From NCBI RefSeq assembly GCF_003315135.1, contig NZ_QNRK01000003.1, positions 124,001 to 188,000 on the forward strand: 64,000 nt of DNA. Direction: 5' to 3'. This stretch comes from Roseiarcus fermentans (GTDB taxonomy: Bacteria; Pseudomonadota; Alphaproteobacteria; Rhizobiales; Beijerinckiaceae). Position numbers and translations under genes: made by a program. This document shows, in pieces, positions 44,072-53,652 of this stretch. The notes below the pieces were generated by a model that saw only the letters and a program-made list of their open reading frames with translations, did no database searches and was not told the DNA's origin. How positions within the stretch are numbered: the first letter of the stretch is position 1; every line of letters begins with the position of its first letter.

Positions 44072-45424
44072 ATGAACACCACGAACGGCGCCCCGCGGCG
44101 ATGGCCCATGGCGCTGAGCCTCGTTCTCCTGGGCCTCGTGCTCGCGATCGCCTTCGGGGCGGCGCTGGCGCGCTATCTGCTCCCGCGCGGCCACGAAGTC
44201 ATTGGCGAAAGCCGGGACATCGCGGCGGGCGTCATCTTTGCCGGCAGCTATCTGGCGCTGGCCATCGGACGGATTCCCGGCCTCAGCATCGACCGGGCGG
44301 GCATCGCGCTCGTGGGCGCCGGCCTGATGGTCGCCTCGGGCGCCCTGCCGCTTCAGGACGCCCTGAAGGCGGTCGATCTCGAGACCATCGCGTTGCTGCT
44401 CGGCATGATGATCGTCGTCGCCAGTTTGCGGCTGTCGGGCTTCTTCGCCTTCGCCACCGGCTGGGTCATGGCGCGGGCGAAACATGCGCCGATCCTGCTG
44501 ACCGCGATCGTGGCGACCTCGGGCTTTTTCTCCGCTTTCCTGGTCAACGACGCGATCTGCCTCGTGCTGGCGCCGCTCGTGCTGGACCTGACGGTCGCGC
44601 TCAAACGTCGCCCCGCGCCCTACCTGCTCGCCGTGGCGATGGCCTCGAATGTCGGGTCGACCGCGACCATCACCGGCAATCCGCAAAACATCATGATCGG
44701 CGGTTTTTCCCACATCTCCTATGCCGCGTTCGCGCTGGCCCTGGCGCCGATCGCGGCGATCGGGCTCGTCGTCGCCGCGGCGCTCATCGCGCTCGTCTAT
44801 CGGGGCGAGTTCACCGGCGACACGCGCCTCGCGGCGCCGCGGCCCCGGGCGGTCGTCAACCGCGTCCTCGCCATGCGCGCCGTGGCGGCGACGCTCGTCA
44901 TGATCGCGCTGTTCTTCTTCGGCGTCGCCCCGGCCAAGGCTGCGATCATCATCGGCGGCCTCCTGCTCCTGACCCGCCGGGTGAAAAGCCGGCGGGTCTA
45001 CGCCGACATCGACTGGTCGCTGCTGCTGATGTTCGCGGGCCTGTTCATCATCGTGGCGGGCGCGCAACACGCGCTTCTGACCTCGGACGTCGTCGCCGCG
45101 GTCGGGCGGCTTCGCCTCGATCGGCTTCCTGTCCTGACCGCCGTCGCCGCCATCCTGTCCAATCTGGTCAGCAACGTGCCGGCGGTGCTGATGCTCAGGC
45201 CGTTCGTTTCGGCGCTCGCCGATCACGACAAGGCGTGGCTCACGATCGCGATGGCTTCCACGCTCGCCGGCAATTTCACGATTCTGGGCTCGATCGCCAA
45301 TCTCATTGTCGTGCAGAAGGCGGAGGCGTCCGGCGTGAAGATCGGCTTCTGGGACCATTTCCGTGTCGGCGCGCCGCTGACGCTGATCACGCTCGCCATC
45401 GGCGTAGTCTGGCTTTCGTCGTGA
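44072..45424 (+). CDS. SLC13/ArsB-NhaD-type anion permease
   Basis: A 450-residue integral membrane protein with about 11-12 TM helices in two repeats. Conserved segments are ETIALLLGMMIVVASLRLSG, GFFSAFLVNDAICLVLAPLV (first repeat) and LSNLVSNVPAVLMLRPF with STLAGNFTILGSIANLIVVQ (second repeat), plus SNVGSTATITGNPQNIMIG. These are the ion-binding hairpins of the ArsB/NhaD-SLC13 superfamily. Substrates in this group range from arsenite and Na+ to sulfate and dicarboxylates, and the sequence alone does not say which. No arsenic genes are nearby. Confidence 0.85.
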   Translation: MNTTNGAPRRWPMALSLVLLGLVLAIAFGAALARYLLPRGHEVIGESRDIAAGVIFAGSYLALAIGRIPGLSIDRAGIALVGAGLMVASGALPLQDALKAVDLETIALLLGMMIVVASLRLSGFFAFATGWVMARAKHAPILLTAIVATSGFFSAFLVNDAICLVLAPLVLDLTVALKRRPAPYLLAVAMASNVGSTATITGNPQNIMIGGFSHISYAAFALALAPIAAIGLVVAAALIALVYRGEFTGDTRLAAPRPRAVVNRVLAMRAVAATLVMIALFFFGVAPAKAAIIIGGLLLLTRRVKSRRVYADIDWSLLLMFAGLFIIVAGAQHALLTSDVVAAVGRLRLDRLPVLTAVAAILSNLVSNVPAVLMLRPFVSALADHDKAWLTIAMASTLAGNFTILGSIANLIVVQKAEASGVKIGFWDHFRVGAPLTLITLAIGVVWLSS

Positions 45425-45625
45425 TCTCGGTCGGGAAACGACGTTCGGCCCGCCTGTCCTGGCAGGCGAACGCCGCGCGCTGCGCGCCTGCGCGGGCGAC
45501 GCCGCCCTGATGTTCGCGGGCTCCTCCACGGGAACCTTCACCACGACGAGCGTCGGCGCGGGAGGCGCCAAGCTCCTGGTGGCCGGATCTGCTGCAGCGC
45601 CCGCAAATCTCGTCCGGTCGATAGG

Positions 45626-45802
45626 CTACACGCGACGTATCAGGGCGAATACGACGCCGACAACCACGATGACGACCGCCAGCCAGACGAACAGGTGCGC
45701 GCCGCTCATGGCGGTCGAAGCGACGCCGCCGAACCCCAGCAGCGCCGCGACGACTGCAATGACGATCAGGATCAGCGCGTAATAAACAAGATTTCCGGGC
45801 AT
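45626..45802 (-). CDS. DUF1328 (YtjA-type) small membrane protein
   Basis: A 58-residue, two-TM protein (LVYYALILIVIAVVAALLGF, then a Gly/Ala loop and AHLFVWLAVVIVVVGVVFAL). This is the usual size and pattern of DUF1328/YtjA proteins, which are strongly stress-induced in alphaproteobacteria. An EcfG-type promoter lies 42-67 bp upstream. The 200 bp between it and the permease stop hold nothing recognisable. Confidence 0.85.
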   Translation of the reverse strand: MPGNLVYYALILIVIAVVAALLGFGGVASTAMSGAHLFVWLAVVIVVVGVVFALIRRV

Positions 45803-45843
45803 GTCGTGGGTCTCCAGGGTCAGGGCCGATGATTGCGAACAAC

Positions 45844-45869
45844 AACGCGAACCGCCCATGTTCGGTTCC
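45844..45869 (-). promoter_or_regulatory. Sigma-EcfG (general stress) promoter for the DUF1328 gene
   Basis: On the minus strand, GGAAC (45869-45865), a 17-base spacer and CGTT (45847-45844) exactly match the alphaproteobacterial EcfG consensus GGAAC-N16/17-CGTT. It lies 42 bp before the start codon. It places this small membrane protein in the general stress response. Confidence 0.72.
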
Positions 45870-46049
45870 TTCCGACAGGGTCGCCAGCCAAGAGATCTTG
45901 CGCCGCCCTTGCCGGGCTTGATTGGCGCTACGGGTCGGTGTGGGCCGGGTCGTGTGAGGAAAGTTGTGCAAGATCGCCTGGAGCGAGAGGCGGTCACGGC
46001 AGGCCGGCGATGCCAAGTCGCCTGACTTCTTTGTCGGGGAACCGCCGCC

Positions 46050-46166
46050 ATGACCAAGACCGAAGCGAACCTGCGATTGCCGCCGTCAAAGGGCTTTTCG
46101 CCGGGAGCCCGGACGGGCTGTGCGAACTCGTTCGCGCGGTGAGACAGGAGATGCTGGAAGCCGAGA
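46050..46166 (+). pseudogene. IS256-type transposase N-terminal remnant
   Basis: ATGACCAAGACC at 46050 starts like an IS256-family transposase. After a frame change the sequence reads PAIAAVKGLFAGSPDGLCEL then VRAVRQEMLEAE, which resembles the N-terminal region of these transposases. It breaks off before the catalytic DDE part, just upstream of the SorC gene end. It is a short decayed fragment. The rest of the 45803-46205 gap contains the DUF1328 promoter and nothing else recognisable. Confidence 0.5.
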
Positions 46167-46205
46167 GGCCCTTGCCAACCCGGACCGGCTCGCGCGGGTC
46201 TGCGA

Positions 46206-47207
46206 TCAGGCCTTATCCAACAGCAATTTGCCCGTGGTCTCGTCGGTCACGAGATAGTTGGCGTAGCCGCCGGCGAGCGCAGCCTTGATCGCCTCGATCT
46301 TGTCGACCCCCGAGGCGACCATGACGCCGCAGCTCGCGGCCTTGATCCCCTCGGGCGTGACGCCGATCATGCGCGCGTCCATCTCGCCGACGACATGGCG
46401 CCCGTGGACGTCGATGAACCGCCCGCAGATCACGCCGACCGCGCCCTGGCGCCGATACGCGTGCAATTCCTCGGCGTCGACGATGCCCGACTGGACGAGG
46501 TGCGTCGTCTCCGAACAATTGCCGACGGAAAACAGCGTCTTCGTCAGCTCCCCGAGCTTTTGCAGCTGGGTGTGGATGATGGGCTCGTTCTTCAGCGCCT
46601 CGGCGATTTCCCGGCTCGACAGGATCGCCGGGGCGTGGAGCGTGTAGCAGTCGGCGCCGAGGCTGGAGGCGATGCGGATCGAACTCGTCTCGGCCGCCGG
46701 GAGCAACGGCGACTTCATCGAGCCGATCATCTGGCAGATCGTCAGATTGCGGACGTTTCCGCGCGGCATCTCCTCGGACAGCCACTGGATCGTTTCGCCC
46801 CAGGCGACCCCCAGCACGTCGCCGGGTTGCACCAGATCGTAGACCGCCATGGCGCCGACGCGCGCGACCTGGCGGCGGACGTCCCGGGCGAGCTTCTCGG
46901 GATTGACGTCCGGGCCGGGATACACCGACGCGATGTAGACGTCTTCGAGTCGGTATGCCTCACGCAGGTCCTTGGACAGTTTCGAGACCGAAAAGGACGC
47001 GCCGTTGATCCGGATGTCGACGATGGCCTGCTCGCGCGCCTGGCGCAGATAGTTGACCACCGTCGCGCGCGAAACGCCGATGCGCTTGGCGATCTCGCCC
47101 TGCGTCAGCCCGTCCTTGTAATAGAGGATCGCCACGTTCGCGAGCACGCTCGCGCTTCTTTGCGGGAGAACCCGCTCGTCCTTCGCCGTCGCGAGATCCG
47201 AGGTCAT
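46206..47207 (-). CDS. SorC-family sugar-binding transcriptional regulator
   Basis: A 333-residue protein. The N-terminal helix-turn-helix is ANVAILYYKDGLTQGEIAKRIGVSRATVVNYLRQAREQ (about residues 22-60). The effector domain is of the SorC/DeoR-like phospho-sugar type (GDVLGVAWGETIQWLSEEMP, CQMIGSMKSPL, SLGADCYTLHAPAILSS, GVMVASGVDKIEAIKAALAGGYANYLVTDETT). It is expected to respond to a phosphorylated sugar of the adjacent pathway. It lies 74 bp downstream of mtnA on the same strand and probably controls the divergent promoter at 49.7 kb. Confidence 0.9.
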   Translation of the reverse strand: MTSDLATAKDERVLPQRSASVLANVAILYYKDGLTQGEIAKRIGVSRATVVNYLRQAREQAIVDIRINGASFSVSKLSKDLREAYRLEDVYIASVYPGPDVNPEKLARDVRRQVARVGAMAVYDLVQPGDVLGVAWGETIQWLSEEMPRGNVRNLTICQMIGSMKSPLLPAAETSSIRIASSLGADCYTLHAPAILSSREIAEALKNEPIIHTQLQKLGELTKTLFSVGNCSETTHLVQSGIVDAEELHAYRRQGAVGVICGRFIDVHGRHVVGEMDARMIGVTPEGIKAASCGVMVASGVDKIEAIKAALAGGYANYLVTDETTGKLLLDKA

Positions 47208-47281
47208 CGAGGCGGTTCCACCATGTCAACGAGAGCGTCGCCGCGCGGGGGCGCGCTGCGACGGCCAGTCGGCAAGCCCGC

Positions 47282-48376
47282 TCACCCGCGCTCGGGAAAC
47301 AGGGCCTTCAGCCCCTCGCGCGAGGCTTCCGCCACGCCGCGTTCGGTGATCAGGCCGGTCACGAGCCGCGCCGGCGTCACGTCGAAGGCCGGGTTGGCGA
47401 CCGGACTGGCGTCGGGCGAAATCCGCACCCGGACGATCGCGCCGTCGGCGTCCCGCCCCTGCACGAACGACACTTCGTCCCCGCCGCGCTCCTCGATCGG
47501 AATCTCCTTGACGCCGTCGTCGACGGTCCAGTCGATGGTCGGCGACGGCAGCGCCACATAGAACGGCACGCCGTTGTCCCGCGCCGCGAGCGCCTTGAGA
47601 TAGGTGCCGATCTTGTTGCACACGTCGCCGCGGGCGGTGGTGCGGTCGGTGCCGACGATGACCATGTCGACCAGACCGTGCTGCATCATGTGGCCGCCGG
47701 CGTTGTCGACGATCAGGGTATGGGGAACGCCGTGGTTGCTCATCTCCCAGGCGGTGAGATGGGCGCCCTGATTGCGCGGCCGGGTCTCGTCCACGAACAC
47801 GTGCACCGGCAGGCCCTCTTCCATCGCCAGATAGATCGGGGCGGTCGCGGTGCCCCAATCCACCGTCGCGAGCCAGCCCGCGTTGCAATGGGTGAGGATG
47901 TTGACGCGCTCGCCGGGCTTCTTGCCCGCGGCGATGCGGCGAATGATCGCCAGGCCCTCGGCGCCGATCGCGCGGTTGAGGGCGACGTCTTCGTCGGCGA
48001 TTTCGGCGGCGCGCGCGTAGGCCGCGGCGGCGCGGGCCGCTGGGGACAAAGGACGAAGCAGTTTGCGCATGTCGTCGAGCGCCCAGCGCAGGTTGATCGC
48101 GGTCGGGCGCGTTTCGTGAAGCTTCTCCCAGGCGGCGTCGAGCGCGGCGTCGCCGGCGTCCTCGCGCATCGCCATCGCCACGCCATAGGCGGCCGTGACC
48201 CCGATCAACGGGGCCCCGCGCACCCACATGTCGCGGATCGCGACGGCGGCGTCCTCGACGCTGCCGAGCGTGACCACCCGAAACGCGTGCGGCAGCCAGC
48301 GCTGGTCGATGATATCGACGCTGCGCCCGTCTTGGTTGAGCCAGATGGTACGGTAGGGGCGGCCCTGGATGTTCAC
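47282..48376 (-). CDS. mtnA: S-methyl-5-thioribose-1-phosphate isomerase (MtnA family)
   Basis: A 364-residue aldose-1-phosphate to ketose-1-phosphate isomerase. The catalytic Cys lies in [10 protein letters not shown] (residue 164), the catalytic Asp in [19 protein letters not shown] (residue 244), and [13 protein letters not shown] is the N-terminal signature. All are conserved, matching Cys160/Asp240 of the Bacillus enzyme. Known members act on 5-methylthioribose 1-phosphate or 5-deoxyribose 1-phosphate. It starts with GTG, overlapping the mtnK stop by 4 bp (GTGA), so the two are coupled. Confidence 0.93.
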   Translation of the reverse strand: MNIQGRPYRTIWLNQDGRSVDIIDQRWLPHAFRVVTLGSVEDAAVAIRDMWVRGAPLIGVTAAYGVAMAMREDAGDAALDAAWEKLHETRPTAINLRWALDDMRKLLRPLSPAARAAAAYARAAEIADEDVALNRAIGAEGLAIIRRIAAGKKPGERVNILTHCNAGWLATVDWGTATAPIYLAMEEGLPVHVFVDETRPRNQGAHLTAWEMSNHGVPHTLIVDNAGGHMMQHGLVDMVIVGTDRTTARGDVCNKIGTYLKALAARDNGVPFYVALPSPTIDWTVDDGVKEIPIEERGGDEVSFVQGRDADGAIVRVRISPDASPVANPAFDVTPARLVTGLITERGVAEASREGLKALFPERG

Positions 48377-49635
48377 GATACGCTCCCCGCGTCGAGGCGC
48401 TCGGCGAGGGCGGCGATCCGGCCCAGGCCCTGAAGCGCGCTCCGGTTGACGGCCAGATGCCGCCCGAACTTCAGCGCCGCGGCTTCGCAGCGCGCCCTCA
48501 GATTCGGATCCTCGATCGTCTCGAAATCCGCGTTGTGGGCGAGGCCGAGGATGCGGCGATGAATCTCGACGCCGGCGAAGCCGAGCATGTCGACCCAGAC
48601 CCCGTGCAGAACGCAATCGAGCGCCTGCTCGGCGGCGAGGGCGTCGCCCTGATCCTCGAACAGGGCGCGCGGGTAGAGAATGCCGGTCCGCTCGGTGCGC
48701 CACAGCCGACCGAACTCGGCGCAGAACACGCGCCAGATCTCCTCGACGACGCCGAGGAGATAGGCCCGCATCGGTCCGCGATCGCCGTTCGCCTCGTGCC
48801 CGGCCTGCGCGAAGTAGTTCATCCAGAAGTTCGCCAGCATCATGCCGACGTCGAACGCCATCGGTCCGTAGAACGCGAACTCCGGATCGATGACGCGGGT
48901 GTCGTCGTCGGTGACCATGACCGATCCGGTGTGGAGGTCGCCGTGAAGCAGCGTCTCGGCGTTGGCTGCGAACAGGTGCTTCAGCCGCTGAGCCTCGACC
49001 TTGAGATCGCGATCGGCGCGGAGCTCGGCCACCAGTTCGTCGAGCTGTGGGCTCGTATGACGGTTCTTTTCGGCGGCGAAATAGGGATCGGAGAACACCA
49101 GATCCTCGGTGATCGCGCACAGCGCCACATTGTCGGCGAACAGCGCGAGATCCGCCTTGCGTCTGGCGGTCTCCATCGAAAGGTCCGAGCCGCGAAACAG
49201 CGTGCGCGCCGCGAACAGGCCGAGATCGCGCGCGACCTTCGGCAGTCGCCGGCCCTCGATCAGCGCCCGCCGCAGGATCACGTGCGGCGTCAGGTATTCC
49301 ATGACGACCAGCGCCTGGTCGGCGTCGAAATGGAACACTTGCGGCGTGCGGCCGGGGTCGCGTTCGGCCTGCCTGATGAGCGCGTTGGTCTCGAAAAACG
49401 TCCGCTTGAGCGGCAGCGGCCAGCTTTCGCCGACCAGCCTCACGTAGGGCAGCGCCTGCTTGACGACCGCGCTCCCGGCCTCGCCCTCGACGATGAAGAC
49501 CAGATTGAGGTTGCCGTCGCCGACCTCGCGCACGCGCCATCGCGCCGTGCGTTCGCCGATCCGCGCGCGTAAGGCCGCGTTGCTCGCGAGCCGCTCGGCG
49601 AGCGTCTCCACGGTCAGCGCTTGGAACCCTTGCAT
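48373..49635 (-). CDS. mtnK: S-methyl-5-thioribose kinase (MtnK family)
   Basis: A 420-residue kinase with an aminoglycoside-phosphotransferase-like fold that phosphorylates the anomeric carbon of 5-methylthioribose. The catalytic loop is [14 protein letters not shown], the metal-binding motif [18 protein letters not shown], and the N-lobe [13 protein letters not shown] and [20 protein letters not shown]. All are typical of MtnK. The start at 49635 ([16 protein letters not shown]) is chosen over an upstream frame extension to 49731 that would cross the operator. It is the first gene of the minus-strand transcript mtnK-mtnA-sorC. Confidence 0.93.
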   Translation of the reverse strand: MQGFQALTVETLAERLASNAALRARIGERTARWRVREVGDGNLNLVFIVEGEAGSAVVKQALPYVRLVGESWPLPLKRTFFETNALIRQAERDPGRTPQVFHFDADQALVVMEYLTPHVILRRALIEGRRLPKVARDLGLFAARTLFRGSDLSMETARRKADLALFADNVALCAITEDLVFSDPYFAAEKNRHTSPQLDELVAELRADRDLKVEAQRLKHLFAANAETLLHGDLHTGSVMVTDDDTRVIDPEFAFYGPMAFDVGMMLANFWMNYFAQAGHEANGDRGPMRAYLLGVVEEIWRVFCAEFGRLWRTERTGILYPRALFEDQGDALAAEQALDCVLHGVWVDMLGFAGVEIHRRILGLAHNADFETIEDPNLRARCEAAALKFGRHLAVNRSALQGLGRIAALAERLDAGSVS

Positions 49636-49710
49636 GGTCGCCCCCCGTTTGTGTCGAGCGAACGGCGCCGGCGGCGCCGAAACGCCAATTCGATACGCGA
49701 TATCGCTAGC

Positions 49711-49733
49711 AAATGTCAATTGACTTGACATTT
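49711..49733. promoter_or_regulatory. Perfect inverted repeat, likely SorC operator
   Basis: AAATGTCAA-TTGAC-TTGACATTT, perfect 9-bp arms around 5 bases, in the 131-bp divergent region between mtnK and the ABC transporter genes. The right arm contains a TTGACA that could also be a -35 for the plus-strand operon, so binding would block it. A half-site-like ATGTCAA lies at 47223-47229 just upstream of the SorC start. Confidence 0.7.
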
Positions 49734-49766
49734 ACCACATGACCGGGCAAGGGAGTCGCCGTCCTG

Positions 49767-51296
49767 ATGGGCCGAGGGGAGGACTGGGTGGTCGAGAATG
49801 CGGCGTTCCGTATCGAGGGACTGCGCAAGTCGTTCGGCCCGGTTCAGGTCCTCGACGGCGTCGACCTGACGCTGCGCCCGGGCTCCGTCACCGTCCTGAT
49901 GGGCGCCAACGGAGCGGGAAAATCGACGCTGGTCAAGATCGTCAGCGCCGTCCACCCCCGCGACGCCGGGCGGATCACCCTCGCCGGACAGCCCTATGCG
50001 CCCGCCTCGCCCGCCGAAGCGATCCGCGCGGGCGTCGTCACCGTGCACCAGAACATCAACGACGGCGTCGTCGCCGGCCTCGACGTCGCCACCAACCTCA
50101 CCCTCGACCGGCTGAACGGCTCGGGCGCCGGGTTCTTCTTCAATCCGCGCCGCGTGCGTCGCCAGGCGCGCGCGGTCGCCGAGCGCATGGGGCTTCGCCT
50201 CGATCTGAAAGCCGAGGTCAGCGCCCTGACCCTCGCCAATCGCCAGCTGGTGGCGATCGCCCGCGCGATGGCGCACGAACCCAAGGTCCTGATTCTCGAC
50301 GAGCCGACGTCGTCGCTTTCCAGCGCCGAGGCGGACCGGCTGTTCGAGGTGCTCGATCGCCTGCGCGCCAACGGCGTCGCCATCCTCTATATTTCGCATC
50401 GCATGTCGGATATCCGGCGCCTCGCCGACACCATCGTCGCCTTGCGCGACGGCCGCGTCTCCGGCGTTTTCGAGGGACCGGCGCTCGACTACGAGGGCGC
50501 CGTCGACGCCATGCTCGGCAAGAAGACCAGTCTCGACGCCGTGGTCGTGCAGGACGCGTCCGACCCGGTGCTCCGGGTCGACGCTCTGCGGCTCGCGCCG
50601 GGGGCGCGGCCCTTTTCGCTCACCCTCGCCGACGGCGAGATCGTCGTCGTCACCGGGCTCGTCGGGGTCGGCAAGACGGCGCTCGCCGAAACGCTGTTCG
50701 GCGCCCGCGCGCCGATCGGCGGGACCATGACGCTCGACGGCGCGGCCTACGCGCCCGCTTCGACGCGGCGCGCGATCGAACGCGGCGTCTTCCTGATCGC
50801 CAAGGAGCGCACGGAAAGCGGCGTCGTCCCGGATTTCAATCTCTACGAGAACATCAGCCTTCCCTTCCTGAAGCGCCTGTCCTCGTTCGGCGTCGCCAAT
50901 CGCGGCCGGGAACGCGCGCAGGCGCGCGCCCAGATCGACTCGCTCGGCATCGTCTGCCGGACGGAGCGGGACGACCTGCAGACGCTGTCGGGCGGCAATC
51001 AACAGAAGGTGGTGGTCGGGCGCTGGTTGAGCCAGTCGGCGCGGGTGTTGATCCTCGACGAGCCGTTCCAGGGCGTCGACATCGCCGCGCGGCGCGACAT
51101 CGCGAGCAAGCTGCGCGCCTCGGCGCGCGGGCGCGCCACGCTGTTCTTCCTGACCGAGCTGGACGAAGTGTTCGAAGTGGCCGACCGGATCCTGGTGATG
51201 TCGGAACATACGCTGGTCGGCGAACACCGGAATTCCGGCGTCGACAGTCAGAGGCTTCTGGCCGAGATCGCGGGCCGGATCGGGAAGGCCGCTTGA
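49767..51296 (+). CDS. Sugar ABC transporter ATP-binding protein, RbsA type
   Basis: A 509-residue tandem ATPase. The first half has Walker A LMGANGAGKSTLVKIV, signature-like LTLANRQLVAIARAM and Walker B VLILDEPTSSLSSAEADRLF. The second half has a degenerate Walker A VTGLVGVGKTALAETLF and a good signature LSGGNQQKVVVGRWLS with Walker B LILDEPFQGVDIAARRD. This is the ribose/galactofuranose-type layout. A GTG at 49788 preceded by AGGGGAGG at five bases is an equally good start. It opens the plus-strand operon facing mtnK. Confidence 0.93.
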   Translation: MGRGEDWVVENAAFRIEGLRKSFGPVQVLDGVDLTLRPGSVTVLMGANGAGKSTLVKIVSAVHPRDAGRITLAGQPYAPASPAEAIRAGVVTVHQNINDGVVAGLDVATNLTLDRLNGSGAGFFFNPRRVRRQARAVAERMGLRLDLKAEVSALTLANRQLVAIARAMAHEPKVLILDEPTSSLSSAEADRLFEVLDRLRANGVAILYISHRMSDIRRLADTIVALRDGRVSGVFEGPALDYEGAVDAMLGKKTSLDAVVVQDASDPVLRVDALRLAPGARPFSLTLADGEIVVVTGLVGVGKTALAETLFGARAPIGGTMTLDGAAYAPASTRRAIERGVFLIAKERTESGVVPDFNLYENISLPFLKRLSSFGVANRGRERAQARAQIDSLGIVCRTERDDLQTLSGGNQQKVVVGRWLSQSARVLILDEPFQGVDIAARRDIASKLRASARGRATLFFLTELDEVFEVADRILVMSEHTLVGEHRNSGVDSQRLLAEIAGRIGKAA

Positions 51297-51297
51297 A

Positions 51298-52365
51298 ATG
51301 ACGGACGAGACGAAACGCGACGGCGCCTTTGCCGCTTCCGGGGGGCGACCCGCGCGGGTCGCGACCACGACGGCGGCCCTCGACATCGCGATCAAGTACG
51401 GCTTTCTCGCCCTCCTGGCCGGCCTGATCGTGTTCTTCAGCGTTATGTCGACCGGCTTCGCCTCGGCGCAGAGCGCGGTCTTCATCCTGCAATCGGTCTC
51501 CATCACCGGCATTCTGGCGCTCGGCGTCACGGCGACGCTGGTGGTCGGCGGGTTCGATCTGTCGATCGGCGCGGTCGCGACGACCGCGATGATGGCCTCG
51601 GCCTATGTCATGGTCGTGTTGCGCGGCGACGCGGTCAGCGCAACTCTGGCGTGCCTCGCCATCGGCGTGATCGTCGGCCTCCTCAACGGCTTCCTGATCG
51701 TCTACATGCGCGTCCCCGACCTGCTGGCGACGCTCGGCATGATGTTCCTGCTCGTGGGGCTGCAACGCATCCCGACCGAGGGCCGCTCCATCGCCACCGG
51801 CATGACTCTCCCCGACGGATCGGTCGCGACCGGCAAGTTCAGCCCCGGATTCCTCGCCCTCGGTCGCCACCGCTTCGATCTCGTCGTTCCCGATCTCCTG
51901 CCGGTCTCGGTGGTCGTGCTGCTGACGCTGGCGGTGCTGATCTGGTTCTTTCTCGAATACACCCGCTTCGGCCGCCTGATGTACGCCGTCGGCTCCAACG
52001 CGCGCGCGGCGCAACTCGCCGGAACCCCGGTCAACGCCTACCGGATCGGCGCCTACGTCATCTCCGGCGTGTTCGCCTCGATCGGCGGCGTCATGCTGGC
52101 TGCCCGCCTCGGCCGGGGCGACATCGCTTCGGGCAACAATCTTCTGCTCGATTCGGTCGCGGCGGCGCTGATCGGCTACGCGGTGCTCGGCGCCTCCAAG
52201 CCCAACGCCTTCGGCACCGCCATCGGCTCGCTGTTCGTCGGCGTGCTCCTGCAGGGGCTGACGATGATGAACGCGCCCTATTACACCCAGGATTTCGTGA
52301 AGGGGGCGGTGCTCGTGATCGCCCTGGTGTTCACTTTTGCGCTCTCGAAGACAGGCAAACGCTGA
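51298..52365 (+). CDS. Sugar ABC transporter permease, RbsC type
   Basis: A 355-residue permease with 8-10 TM helices. SITGILALGVTATLVVGGFDLSIGAVATTAMM is the conserved RbsC-type motif. The cytoplasmic EAA-like loop is TRFGRLMYAVGSNARAAQLAGTPVNAYRIGAYVISGV, and the end NNLLLDSVAAALIGYAVLGASKPN is also family-typical. It begins one base after the ATPase stop, so the two are coupled. With the next gene it completes a monosaccharide-type importer. Confidence 0.94.
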   Translation: MTDETKRDGAFAASGGRPARVATTTAALDIAIKYGFLALLAGLIVFFSVMSTGFASAQSAVFILQSVSITGILALGVTATLVVGGFDLSIGAVATTAMMASAYVMVVLRGDAVSATLACLAIGVIVGLLNGFLIVYMRVPDLLATLGMMFLLVGLQRIPTEGRSIATGMTLPDGSVATGKFSPGFLALGRHRFDLVVPDLLPVSVVVLLTLAVLIWFFLEYTRFGRLMYAVGSNARAAQLAGTPVNAYRIGAYVISGVFASIGGVMLAARLGRGDIASGNNLLLDSVAAALIGYAVLGASKPNAFGTAIGSLFVGVLLQGLTMMNAPYYTQDFVKGAVLVIALVFTFALSKTGKR

Positions 52366-52432
52366 CGGCAAAGAAACATCGGGGCGTCAGCGAATCGAGC
52401 GCTTTAGCCGGTGTAACGCGGAGGAGAAACCA

Positions 52433-53485
52433 ATGACAATGACGCGTAGAGGTCTGGCCGGGTTCGTCCTGGGGCTGCTGGGCGCGACCGCGCTGGGGAG
52501 CGCTGCCTGGGCCGCCGGCGAGCCGGCCCCGTTCGATCACCCCGAGAAGGTCAAGATCGCGCTGGTGCGTTATCTCTCGACCGGCGACTTCTTCCAGTCC
52601 TATCTCGCCGGCGTGCAGGCGCAGGCCAAGGCGCTCGGCGTCGACCTGCACGTCTTCGACAGCCGTCAGGACGCAGCGCTTCAGGCGGACATGGTCGACC
52701 AGGCGATCGCGCTCGGCGTCAACGGCATCATCATCCAGCACGGCCTGACCGAATCGATGAAGGAGGCCGCCGCCCGCGCCGTCAAGGCCGGCATCAAGGT
52801 CGTCGCCTTCGACGTCAACGTCGAGAACGACAAGATTCCCCAGATCGAGCAGTCGGATCGCGATCTGGCGCGGCTGGCGCTCGAGCAAGCGATCAAGGAC
52901 AACGGCGAAAGCTGGAAGGCCGGCTATGTCTACGTCGCCGGCATCGCCCCGCTCGACCGGCGCGACGAGACCTGGAAGGCGTTCAAGGCCAAATACCCGG
53001 GCATCAAGGAAGTCGCGATGTTCGGCACGCTCGACAACCCGATCGCCAATTCGGTGGCGAACCAGGCGCGCTCGGTCATCTCCGCCCACCCCGACATCAC
53101 CGTGATGTTCGCGCCCTACGACGAATTCGCCAAGGGCGTGAAAATCGCCGTCGACGAAGCGGGCATGTCGTCCAAGGTCAAGATCTACTCGGCCGACATC
53201 TCGACCTCGGACATCTCGGCGATGCGCGAACCCGGCAGCGCCTGGGCGGCGACCGCGGCCACCAACCCGGCGGTGGTCGGTCAGGTGTCCGTGCGCGCGC
53301 TGGCGATGCTGCTGGCGGGCGAAGATCCGGGACACGAAGTCATCGTGCCGCCGACGCTGATCACGCAAAAGCAGCTCAACGACAACGACATCAAGAATAT
53401 GGAGGAGCTCGCGGTCAAGCTGCCGCAGTTCGCCCACGCCGATGTCGCCGTGCCCAAGTGGATGCCCTTGCCCGGCGCAAAATAG
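52433..53485 (+). CDS. Sugar ABC transporter substrate-binding protein, RbsB type
   Basis: A 350-residue periplasmic binding protein. A signal peptide covers about residues 1-27 (RRGLAGFVLGLLGATALGSAAWAAGE). The body has STGDFFQSYLAGVQAQAKALGVDLHVFDSRQD, DMVDQAIALGVNGIIIQHG and VVAFDVNVENDK, of the ribose-binding type. GAGGAG six bases before the ATG at 52433 fixes the start. The neighbouring kinase and isomerase suggest a free pentose or 5-substituted pentose as ligand, but the pocket cannot be read from sequence. Confidence 0.92.
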   Translation: MTMTRRGLAGFVLGLLGATALGSAAWAAGEPAPFDHPEKVKIALVRYLSTGDFFQSYLAGVQAQAKALGVDLHVFDSRQDAALQADMVDQAIALGVNGIIIQHGLTESMKEAAARAVKAGIKVVAFDVNVENDKIPQIEQSDRDLARLALEQAIKDNGESWKAGYVYVAGIAPLDRRDETWKAFKAKYPGIKEVAMFGTLDNPIANSVANQARSVISAHPDITVMFAPYDEFAKGVKIAVDEAGMSSKVKIYSADISTSDISAMREPGSAWAATAATNPAVVGQVSVRALAMLLAGEDPGHEVIVPPTLITQKQLNDNDIKNMEELAVKLPQFAHADVAVPKWMPLPGAK

Positions 53486-53652
53486 GGCTCTTCACTGGTT
53501 TCCGCGGGGTCCCGGCCAGCGGCCGATCAGATCGCGACCCCGCGGACCAGCGAAAACCGGAGCGGCGCCTCCCCGTCCCCGCCGGGACATCGTCGGGAGG
53601 CGCCCGCACGGCGGGCGAGGCCCGCGAACGACCGATCGACGGAGACGGCCAC

